From: Pseudomonadota bacterium
Lineage (GTDB): Bacteria; Pseudomonadota; Gammaproteobacteria; Burkholderiales; Burkholderiaceae_D
DNA: 15,246 nt
Reading direction: 5' to 3'
Assembly (NCBI GenBank): GCA_023409175.1
Contig: JAEYIG010000137.1
Location: 1-15,246, forward strand
Part shown: positions 6,546-12,628 of the stretch, piece after piece
Numbering within the stretch: the stretch's first letter is position 1
Layout of the letters: every line of letters begins with the position of its first letter
Program-made: the position numbers and the translations under genes
The notes under the pieces: generated by a model
Told to the model about the DNA's origin: nothing
What the model saw: only the letters and a program-made list of their open reading frames with translations
The model's database searches: none

Positions 6546-8264
6546 TTACTGGCTGGCTTCGCCTGACCGGTTGGGGTTTTCCTTGATGCGTGCCAGTCTC
6601 ACAGCCCGTTCCACGCTCAATCTGGAAAGAGACACTTCCGGATGTTCTTCCCCCAAAGCCGATAACAGTATGTCATGGACGGGAGGCTTCAGCCTGGCAA
6701 GGATCAGTTTCCTGTTTTCCTTTTTCATGTTCTCGAAAAAATCCCTCAATGCTTCCATGCTGGTCGCATCCAGATCGGGCGTCTGTTCAAGACTTAAGAT
6801 GACCGTGTGGATAGGCAGCTTGGAGGAAGAAATGATGTCCCTGACCTGCACAAGGATACGGTCTGAATTGGCGAAAAACATGGCCTGATCCGGCCTGACG
6901 ATCAGGATGCCCGAGATGGGTTGTGCTTCCGGAAAGGCTGTCAGGCTGACAAAATCGTGGCTCTGGCCGAGCCGTCCTAGAACGGAAACAGTGGATTTCG
7001 AGTTTTGGCGCAACATGATCAGCAGGCTGATGGCAATCGCGATCATCAGTCCTTGCAATACGCCCAGAACCAGCACGGCCAGAACGGACAGGACGATCAG
7101 GGCACGGTCGATTTTCCAGGAAAAGTAAAGCCTGAACGAGGACAGGCTTAAGGTTGTCGCCATCGTGAAAATGACGATGGCGGCCAGAACGGGCTGTGGT
7201 ATCCATTCGATATAAGGCAAGACCGTCAGGATGATCAGGAAGGTAATGATCATGGCTGCGATGCCCGCGATGCGTGTACGAGCGCCATAGGCTTCGTTGG
7301 CCGCTGTGGCGGAATAGCCCGCACCGACGGGCATGCCCTGGAAAATGCCTGAAACGATGTTTGAGACACCCAATGCAAACAGGTCGCGGTTCGGATAAAT
7401 CGTATCGTGATGCTTGACGGCGAAACTCCGGATGGAACCGTAAGATTCGGCGTACAGGATGAATACCAGCGCGACACCGATCTCAAACAGCTGGACCCAG
7501 TCGGAATAGGACAAATCCGGCAAGGTCGGGTTGTTCAGGTTGAGCTGGATAATGCCGACGTTGGGAATATCCATGGATGGCAGGTCAAACCATTTGCTGG
7601 CGAGGATGCCTAGGATGATGACAAGCGTGCCACTGGGGAAGTTTTTGTATTTTCCGTTTTGTATCCGGCGCAGGTATTCGCCGGCCGAGAGGAAGACCAG
7701 CGCCAGTACTGTCGTGATCAGGCAGCCGATATTCCACAGATTGGCCTGTTTAAGGATATCGACTATAAAAGCGAAGAGATTGCTTTTGTAGGAATGGATG
7801 TTCAGGACAGTCGTCAGCTGTTTGATGATGATGACGATGGCCAGGCCGAACGTGAATCCACGCAAAACCGGTTTGGCAATGAAATCGGTAACGTTCCCCA
7901 TCCGGGTCAAGGCCGCGATAATGAAGATCAGGCCGGTCATGACGACAAGCCCCGAGGCAAGCATCAGCCGGTATCCGGGATTGTCCCCTCCCAGTGACAG
8001 GGTCGCTGCAGCCAGAACGACAGCGGAAGATGACGTGGGTGAAACGAGAGCGAAGCGGCTGGAACCGAAAATGCCGTAACACAGCAGACCGGCAAACAGG
8101 CCGATGATACCGGCCTGGGCGGGCAGGTTGCCGATGCTGGAATATGCGAGGGCTTGCGGCAGGAGCAATCCGGCAATGGACAGGCCGGCAATGATGTCCT
8201 GCCAGTTCATAAAACCGGCATATTTGCTTTTCAGCTTTTGAAGATCATCTACCGGCAGATTCAT
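6546..8264 (-). CDS. SulP-family anion permease with C-terminal STAS domain
   Basis: SulP proteins are inner-membrane carriers of sulfate, bicarbonate or dicarboxylates. The 572-residue product has the usual two-part plan: a hydrophobic core (about 20-420) and a cytoplasmic STAS domain (about 445-560). The first-helix signature is seen as AGLLLPQALAYSSIGNLPAQ (31-50). The conserved YAESYGSIRSFA (271-282) and GAGYSATAANEAYGARTRIA (314-333) follow. In the STAS domain, VILSLEQTPDLDATSMEALR (488-507) matches the anti-sigma-antagonist-like loop with the expected Asp/Ser region. The substrate is not predictable; sulfate is the default. The ATG at 8264 has no good Shine-Dalgarno sequence, so the exact start is less sure. 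The gene lies between ppk (same strand, 219 bases upstream) and ppx (convergent), interrupting a pair that is adjacent in many betaproteobacteria. Confidence 0.92.
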   Translation of the reverse strand: MNLPVDDLQKLKSKYAGFMNWQDIIAGLSIAGLLLPQALAYSSIGNLPAQAGIIGLFAGLLCYGIFGSSRFALVSPTSSSAVVLAAATLSLGGDNPGYRLMLASGLVVMTGLIFIIAALTRMGNVTDFIAKPVLRGFTFGLAIVIIIKQLTTVLNIHSYKSNLFAFIVDILKQANLWNIGCLITTVLALVFLSAGEYLRRIQNGKYKNFPSGTLVIILGILASKWFDLPSMDIPNVGIIQLNLNNPTLPDLSYSDWVQLFEIGVALVFILYAESYGSIRSFAVKHHDTIYPNRDLFALGVSNIVSGIFQGMPVGAGYSATAANEAYGARTRIAGIAAMIITFLIILTVLPYIEWIPQPVLAAIVIFTMATTLSLSSFRLYFSWKIDRALIVLSVLAVLVLGVLQGLMIAIAISLLIMLRQNSKSTVSVLGRLGQSHDFVSLTAFPEAQPISGILIVRPDQAMFFANSDRILVQVRDIISSSKLPIHTVILSLEQTPDLDATSMEALRDFFENMKKENRKLILARLKPPVHDILLSALGEEHPEVSLSRLSVERAVRLARIKENPNRSGEASQ

Positions 8265-8387
8265 AGTCAGTTTCGGCTGTTTTTTGTCGTGACGCGTTAA
8301 TTAAAATGGGACAGCTGGTGCTGCCTGTTGAAAAACCAATCCCGGCAGAAAATCGACAGGTAACGGTATTGTATACAGAATTGCGGA

Positions 8388-8427
8388 CCCGGTATTGGGC
8401 ATCCTTAAAATTAAGGATTAAACCGGG
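8388..8427. repeat. Nested inverted repeat between ppk and sulP
   Basis: An outer pair CCCGGT (8388-8393) / ACCGGG (8422-8427) encloses an inner pair ATCCTTA / TAAGGAT (8401-8407 / 8412-8418) with a 4-base loop. It lies 57 bases past the ppk stop codon and 124 bases before the sulP start, both on the minus strand. It has no T-tract, so it is not a standard terminator. It could be an operator for sulP, an mRNA-stabilising stem for ppk, or a weak or Rho-assisted stop. Confidence 0.5.
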
Positions 8428-8483
8428 CCGCATGGAGAATATGCTAGGAAGAAACGGATTTGTTTCTGCCTGACATCAATGAA

Positions 8484-10829
8484 TCAGGTATTTTCCATTT
8501 TGACAGGGCGGTCTTGAAGAGACGGTTCGTCTTTTTCCACCTCTGTTTTTTCTTCTTCATAGTCAACGGGAGATATTGCCGCCAGTGGCGCTTCCACCAG
8601 AGGCATCTCAACCAGAGGTGTTTGGGGCAGGGCGCAGACAGGCAGGGGGGTATCATCCAGAACGTCGACTGAAGTCGTCAGGGATTCAGGAACCGGTTTC
8701 AGTTCTTCAATCAGTTCCTTTTGCACAGTCGCATCGTACATTTTTGCCAGGCATTGCTGGGCACCGAATGCAAGCTGTTTTTTACGCAACTTGCGCCGTT
8801 TGTAAGTACCGTTCGACTGCAATTCCCACGAGTTGGTATTGTCTTTCAGATAGTATTTCAGGCCTTCCTGTATGACCCGTCTTTTCAGGGCCGGATCAAG
8901 TACCGGACATGCCACTTCGATCCGTCTGAACAGGTTGCGCGCCATCCAGTCGGCACTGGAAATGTACAAGTCGTGTTTCAGGTCGTTCCTGAAATAATAG
9001 ATGCGCTCGTGTTCCAGGAAACGGCCGATGATGGAACGGACACGGATATTCTCGGACAGGCCGGGCACGCCTGGGCGCAGGGCACATGCCCCCCGGACGA
9101 TCAGGTCGATCTTGACGCCTGAGGCCGAAGCGAGATAGAGCGCACGGATAACGGACTCGTCGATCAGGGAATTCATTTTTGCGACGATTCTTGCCGGGCG
9201 TCCTGCGCGGGCGATGCGGATTTCGTTTAGGATCGCACGTATCAGGTTCCGGTGCAGTGTGAATGGCGCCAGCCACAAGTGTTCCAGTTTTTTCGGTTTT
9301 GTCAGGCTCGTCAGATGCATGAAAACTTCACTCACCTCGTTGGTGATTTGCGGATGGGCGGTCAGAATGCCGAAATCGGTATAGATCTTGGTCGTGGTCG
9401 GATGATAATTGCCTGTGCCGAGATGGGCGTAATTCCGGAATGCTCCGTTTTCGCGGCGTATCACCAGTGCGAGCTTGGCGTGTGTCTTCAACCCCATGAC
9501 GCCATAAACCACCTGTGCGCCAGCCTGTTCAAGCTGTTGCGCCCAATCGATATTCTGTTCTTCGTCAAAACGGGCTTTCAGTTCGACGATGACGACCACT
9601 TCCTTGCCTTTATTTGCGGCATCCATCAGCGCTTCGATCAGGGCGGAAGTCACGCCTGCGCGATAAATCGTTTGCTTGATCACGACAACATCGGGATCTT
9701 TCGCGGCTGTCCGGATGAAATCGACAACCGTCTGGAATGACTGGAAAGGATGGTGAAGGAGGATGTCCTTTTTCTTCAGGGTTTCGAAAAGGCAGACGTC
9801 GTTGTTGGCGTCGGGCGCGATCGAAGCCTGATAAGGCGGAAAATACATGGATGATGTTTTGACGAAATCAAAGATTTCAGACAGCCGCACCATATTGACC
9901 GGTCCGTTGACACGGTACATGTGGCTTTCGTCCAGATTGAACTCATTCAGCAGGAATTTTGCCAGATCGTCAGGACAGTTCCTGGCGATTTCGAGACGGA
10001 CAGCCGATCCGAAATGACGGTTTTGCAGGCTGACCTGCAGGGCTTCCCGCAAGTTCTTCACTTCTTCCTCATCAACCCACAAATCGCTGTCGCGCGTTAC
10101 CCGGAATTGTGAGTAGGCAATCACTTCACGTTCGGGGAAGAGGTCGGACATATGGGCGTGGATGATCGACGTCAGCAGGCAGAATGTATAACCGTTTTCA
10201 GACAATTCATCCGGCAATTTGATCACTCGCGGCAAGACACGCGGAGCCTTGACGATGGCGATGGCGCTCCCTCGGCCGAATGCATCCTTGCCCGCAAGGG
10301 AAATGATGAAGTTCAGGCTCTTGTTGGCGACTTGTGGAAAAGGATGTGCCGGGTCCAGGACGATAGGCGTCAACAGCGGGCGGATCTGGCTTTCGAAATA
10401 GGATTTGACCCATTCCCGCTGTGCTTCCGTCCTGTCATTATGGCTGACAACGTGAATGCCGCTTTTGGCAAGTCTTGGCAGGATTTTCCGGTTCAGGATG
10501 GCATATTGGTAATCGACCAGTGAATGGCACTGGAGACTGATTTTGTGCAGCAGGCTGTTGGCGCTGACTGAAATCGGGCTGTCTGGTGTCTGGCGTGCAT
10601 GCAGGCTGGAAACGCGTATCTCGAAAAATTCGTCCAGATTGCTGCTCCCGATGCACAAGTATCTTAACCGTTCCAGTAAAGGCAGGCTTTCATCTTCAGC
10701 CTGTGCGACGACTCGGCGGTTGAATTCAAGAAGGGAAAGGTCGCGGTTCAGGTACAGGTTGGGTTCAAGAGAACCTGTCGGGAGATTCTGAATGGGTCTT
10801 GTTACCGATGATGCACTTTGAGAAGGCAC
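8484..10829 (-). CDS. ppk: Polyphosphate kinase 1, with long C-terminal tail
   Basis: Ppk1 reversibly transfers the gamma-phosphate of ATP onto polyphosphate through a phosphohistidine. Its 781-residue product shows the whole family layout: N-terminal domain (LYLNRDLSLLEFNRRV, 25-40; SSNLDEFFEIRVSSLH, 62-77), head domain, and the two PLD-like catalytic domains. The autophosphorylated His is H450 in GLKTHAKLALV (446-456), followed by HLGTGNYHPTTTKIYTDFG (469-487). The second active-site His is H607 in GRFLEHERIYYF (602-613), followed by SSADWMARNLFRRIEVACP (624-642). E. coli Ppk has 688 residues, and the core here ends near 710. The last 70 residues form a Pro/Val-rich then acidic tail with repeated PLVE units. 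The start codon is GTG, with AGGA seven bases upstream (10840-10837). Two hairpins separate it from hsp20, so it has its own promoter, which I could not place. Confidence 0.96.
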   Translation of the reverse strand: MPSQSASSVTRPIQNLPTGSLEPNLYLNRDLSLLEFNRRVVAQAEDESLPLLERLRYLCIGSSNLDEFFEIRVSSLHARQTPDSPISVSANSLLHKISLQCHSLVDYQYAILNRKILPRLAKSGIHVVSHNDRTEAQREWVKSYFESQIRPLLTPIVLDPAHPFPQVANKSLNFIISLAGKDAFGRGSAIAIVKAPRVLPRVIKLPDELSENGYTFCLLTSIIHAHMSDLFPEREVIAYSQFRVTRDSDLWVDEEEVKNLREALQVSLQNRHFGSAVRLEIARNCPDDLAKFLLNEFNLDESHMYRVNGPVNMVRLSEIFDFVKTSSMYFPPYQASIAPDANNDVCLFETLKKKDILLHHPFQSFQTVVDFIRTAAKDPDVVVIKQTIYRAGVTSALIEALMDAANKGKEVVVIVELKARFDEEQNIDWAQQLEQAGAQVVYGVMGLKTHAKLALVIRRENGAFRNYAHLGTGNYHPTTTKIYTDFGILTAHPQITNEVSEVFMHLTSLTKPKKLEHLWLAPFTLHRNLIRAILNEIRIARAGRPARIVAKMNSLIDESVIRALYLASASGVKIDLIVRGACALRPGVPGLSENIRVRSIIGRFLEHERIYYFRNDLKHDLYISSADWMARNLFRRIEVACPVLDPALKRRVIQEGLKYYLKDNTNSWELQSNGTYKRRKLRKKQLAFGAQQCLAKMYDATVQKELIEELKPVPESLTTSVDVLDDTPLPVCALPQTPLVEMPLVEAPLAAISPVDYEEEKTEVEKDEPSLQDRPVKMENT

Positions 10830-10896
10830 GGGAGTATCCTGATCTTAGTCGTTGTTCCTTAATAATAACAAAAAAATATGACTGGATTATGACGAA

Positions 10897-10925
10897 AACC
10901 GGATTCAAGCCGCATGAATCCGGTT
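10897..10925 (-). terminator. Strong hairpin upstream of ppk (second terminator or leader element)
   Basis: An 11-bp perfect stem (AACCGGATTCA / TGAATCCGGTT) has a 7-base loop. Read on the minus strand it is followed by TTTTCG, a short T-tract. It lies 111 bases beyond the hsp20 stop codon and 68 bases before the ppk start. It may be a backup terminator for hsp20 that insulates ppk. If the ppk transcript starts upstream of it, it would be a leader hairpin instead. Confidence 0.55.
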
Positions 10926-10976
10926 AAAGGCCATGAGAATTTAATTCTGGTGGGTGCGTCTCAAAGTATCTTCAAT

Positions 10977-11007
10977 AAAAAAAGGCATCTATTTTTATAT
11001 AGATGCC
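10977..11007 (-). terminator. Intrinsic terminator of hsp20
   Basis: On the minus strand, GGCATCTAT (11007-10999) pairs perfectly with ATAGATGCC (10992-10984) across a 6-base loop. Seven consecutive T residues (10983-10977) follow immediately. It begins 29 bases after the hsp20 stop codon. This is a textbook Rho-independent terminator. Confidence 0.92.
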
Positions 11008-11035
11008 GTAAATGGAGGAAAGACAATAGGGAAGA

Positions 11036-11485
11036 TCAGTTAATTTTGAGCTGGGTTTTGGCCGCCCCAGGTTTTTTGGGCAGTTTCAATTCCAGGACGC
11101 CATCCTTGTAAAGAGCTTCAGCCTTGGATTCATCCACTTCCTGAGCCAGTGCAAAGCTGCGTGATTGCATCCCGTAATAGCGTTCATTACGGACGGTCTT
11201 GCCGTTCTCTTCATGGTTTTTTTCTTTTTTCAGTTCATATTCAATCGTGACGAAAGTACCTTCCACCGTCACTTTGATATCTTCTTTGGGAACACCCGGG
11301 GCATCGGCTTTTACGACATAAGCGTCATCCGTTTCGGAAACGTCTATTTTGATGCGAGGTTCGGGTTCCCAGCTGCTCCATGGAGCGGACAGACGGAAAT
11401 TGGTGAAAAACTCGTCCATATTGCGCATCGGTTCGAAACGGGATATTTCATTGAACGGATGTATGTTTGAAATATTGTTTGCCAT
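11036..11485 (-). CDS. hsp20: Small heat shock protein, Hsp20/alpha-crystallin family
   Basis: Small heat shock proteins are ATP-independent holdases that bind unfolding proteins and keep them refoldable. The product has 149 residues. A short Phe-rich N-terminal arm (FEPMRNMDEFFTNFRLSAPW) precedes an alpha-crystallin domain (about 43-140) beginning EPRIKIDVSETDDAYVVKAD. The domain ends with the conserved GVLELKLPKKPG, whose G-x-L signature is typical. ALYKDGVLEL and the basic C-terminus complete it. I place the start at the ATG 11485-11483 because AGGAG lies six bases upstream; a frame running back to 11515 would add ten residues and has no such support. A strong terminator follows. No convincing sigma-32 promoter or CIRCE element is visible upstream, so its heat control is unresolved. 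Confidence 0.95.
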   Translation of the reverse strand: MANNISNIHPFNEISRFEPMRNMDEFFTNFRLSAPWSSWEPEPRIKIDVSETDDAYVVKADAPGVPKEDIKVTVEGTFVTIEYELKKEKNHEENGKTVRNERYYGMQSRSFALAQEVDESKAEALYKDGVLELKLPKKPGAAKTQLKIN

Positions 11486-11622
11486 AGATATCTCCTGACG
11501 TTGAAGGCCTGTCACAATGGGAGGTCAACAGATTTAAGGACTTGTATCCTTTTATTTAAAGATAACCTTTCTGTCTGGAATGTTTTTGACGGAACTCAAT
11601 AACGAAAATGTGAAAAGACAAA

Positions 11623-11640
11623 AGAAAACATATGTTTTCT
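11623..11640. promoter_or_regulatory. Perfect 18-bp palindrome in the hsp20/RAYT divergent region
   Basis: AGAAAACATATGTTTTCT reads identically on both strands. It lies 138 bases upstream of the hsp20 start (minus strand) and about 100 bases upstream of the RAYT-like gene (plus strand), just outside the left repeat of the latter. Its symmetry suggests a dimeric regulator site, or chance in an AT-rich region. No known operator consensus that I recall fits. Confidence 0.4.
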
Positions 11641-11650
11641 GGTAATTAAT

Positions 11651-11665
11651 GGGGACAATGTTATT
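11651..11665 (+). repeat. Left outer inverted repeat of the RAYT unit
   Basis: GGGGACAATGTTATT matches the right outer repeat at 12 of 15 positions in inverted orientation. It also resembles the inner left repeat (11691-11707) as a direct copy around GGGAC, so the flank appears to hold two copies of one motif. Confidence 0.55.
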
Positions 11666-11690
11666 GTGGTTTTGGATTATTGACGGTAAT

Positions 11691-11707
11691 ATTAGGGACG
11701 GAGTAAT
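11691..11707 (+). repeat. Left inner inverted repeat of the RAYT unit
   Basis: ATTAGGGACGGAGTAAT matches the reverse complement of 12485-12501 (AATAGGGACATAGTAAA) at 13 of 17 positions. It lies 35 bases before the start codon of the RAYT-like gene. Confidence 0.55.
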
Positions 11708-11742
11708 CAAAAACATCCCAACTTATCCATTGCGAGGCATTT

Positions 11743-12426
11743 ATGGCACGAACAGCGCGACTGATCCTACCTGGTCAGCCTCATCACGTTTATCAGCAGG
11801 GCAATAACAAACAGACGGTTTTTTTCGATAAGGAAGATTTCGATATATTTTTAGGCTGGTTAAAGGAAGCTTCCAGGCAATTCAAGGTCGATATCCATTC
11901 CTATGTCCTTTTGCATAATGCCTTGAATCTGCTGGGAACACCGGAGGATGAAACCGGGTTGGCGCGCATGATGCAATGGCTCGGACGCTACTACGTGCCT
12001 TATTTCAACAGGAAATACAACCGCTCCGGAACCCTCTGGGAGGGACGCTTCAGGACTTCTGTTGTCGATGCGGAAAATTGTCTTCTTGATTGCAGTCGAT
12101 TTATTGAACAGAAACCTGTTTTGACCGGCCAGGTTGCCAGCCCTGAGGAATATGAATGGTCGAGCTACTCCCATCATGTCGGAATCAGGCCGGATCCCCT
12201 CATCAGGGATCATGCCGTTTACTGGAATCTCGGAAATACACCATTTGCCCGTGAGTTGGCATACAAGGAATTTTTCGGGCAATTTGATCCTGCAGCAAGT
12301 GAAGAACTGGGCAAAACATTGATGTGCGGATGGCCTTTGGGGTCGGAAGAATTCAAAAAACAGCTTGAAATTCAAACGGAACGCCGGTTCAGGATGGGGA
12401 AACGTGGGCGTCCACCAAAAAAATAA
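11743..12426 (+). CDS. REP-associated tyrosine transposase-like protein lacking all catalytic residues
   Basis: RAYTs are IS200/IS605-related HUH enzymes that nick REP-type hairpins. The 227-residue product follows the family from end to end. It opens with MARTARLILPGQPHHVYQQG and continues with SRQFKVDIHSYVLL (44-57). ARMMQWLGRYYVPYFNRKYN (74-93) is followed by SGTLWEGRFR (95-104), EEYEWSSY (135-142) and CGWPLGSEEFKKQLE (195-209), then a basic tail GKRGRPPKK. In active members the segment after the central strand reads NHxHLL. Here it is NALNLL, with A60 and N62 in place of the two metal-binding histidines. The usual RYIELNPV reads RFIEQKPV, so F120 replaces the nucleophilic tyrosine. The frame is uninterrupted, so this is not an ordinary decaying copy. 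GAGG (11734-11737) supports the ATG. A retained DNA-binding function is possible. Family assignment is from memory of the motifs. Confidence 0.88.
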   Translation: MARTARLILPGQPHHVYQQGNNKQTVFFDKEDFDIFLGWLKEASRQFKVDIHSYVLLHNALNLLGTPEDETGLARMMQWLGRYYVPYFNRKYNRSGTLWEGRFRTSVVDAENCLLDCSRFIEQKPVLTGQVASPEEYEWSSYSHHVGIRPDPLIRDHAVYWNLGNTPFARELAYKEFFGQFDPAASEELGKTLMCGWPLGSEEFKKQLEIQTERRFRMGKRGRPPKK

Positions 12427-12436
12427 CACAGATTTA

Positions 12437-12492
12437 TAATGATATTTATTATTTTTTTGGGTAAATGTATGTAATTTAATGATATTTACTAT
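12437..12492. repeat. Pair of 16-bp direct repeats downstream of the RAYT-like gene
   Basis: TAATGATATTTATTAT (12437-12452) recurs as TAATGATATTTACTAT (12477-12492), 15 of 16 identical, with starts 40 bases apart. The second copy overlaps the right inner inverted repeat. The surroundings are very AT-rich, which raises the chance of coincidence, but the length of the match is notable. Confidence 0.5.
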
Positions 12493-12501
12493 GTCCCTAT
12501 T
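12485..12501 (-). repeat. Right inner inverted repeat of the RAYT unit
   Basis: The plus strand reads TTTACTATGTCCCTATT. Its reverse complement matches the left inner repeat at 13 of 17 positions, with the GGGAC core intact. Confidence 0.55.
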
Positions 12502-12531
12502 ATATATTTCGTTTGTTGGATTTATTAATTA

Positions 12532-12546
12532 AATAACTCTGACCCC
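12532..12546 (-). repeat. Right outer inverted repeat of the RAYT unit
   Basis: The plus strand reads AATAACTCTGACCCC, the reverse complement of GGGGTCAGAGTTATT. It matches the left outer repeat at 12 of 15 positions. Motifs of the form GGGGTCAGAGT are, as I recall, common beside RAYT-like genes in proteobacteria. The gltB promoter begins 11 bases further on. Confidence 0.55.
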
Positions 12547-12557
12547 TTTTATTTTTG

Positions 12558-12586
12558 TTGTCATCTTTAAAAAAGCGATTTATTCT
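12558..12586 (+). promoter_or_regulatory. Predicted sigma-70 promoter of gltB
   Basis: TTGTCA (12558-12563) and TATTCT (12581-12586) are separated by exactly 17 bases, matching the consensus hexamers at five and four positions. Transcription would begin near 12593, about 36 bases before the gltB ATG. Confidence 0.6.
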
Positions 12587-12628
12587 TCTTGCACAAATTA
12601 ATGAAATTTCCGGAAAAACGAGGTCATT

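Larger units (their letters stand above)
11651..12546 (+). mobile_element. Putative RAYT unit: transposase-like gene with nested inverted flanks
   Basis: The boundaries are the outer repeats. GGGGACAATGTTATT (11651-11665) is matched by the reverse complement of 12532-12546, which reads GGGGTCAGAGTTATT (12 of 15 identical). Inside these is a second pair (11691-11707 and 12485-12501, 13 of 17). The single gene between them is a REP-associated transposase relative. No target-site duplication is evident, which fits the IS200/RAYT mode. The gene product appears catalytically dead, so the unit is probably immobile today. Whether the whole segment ever moved as one piece is inference. Confidence 0.55.

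Noticed and set aside
11486..11515. Longer frame for Hsp20 starting at 11515.
   Set aside because: The ATG at 11485 has AGGAG six bases upstream; the upstream start has no comparable support.
11486..11545. Possible RNA thermometer masking the hsp20 ribosome-binding site (TTGAC could pair with GTCAG, CTCC with GGAG).
   Set aside because: Only short 4-5 bp helices with large loops form, and no ROSE or fourU motif is recognisable.
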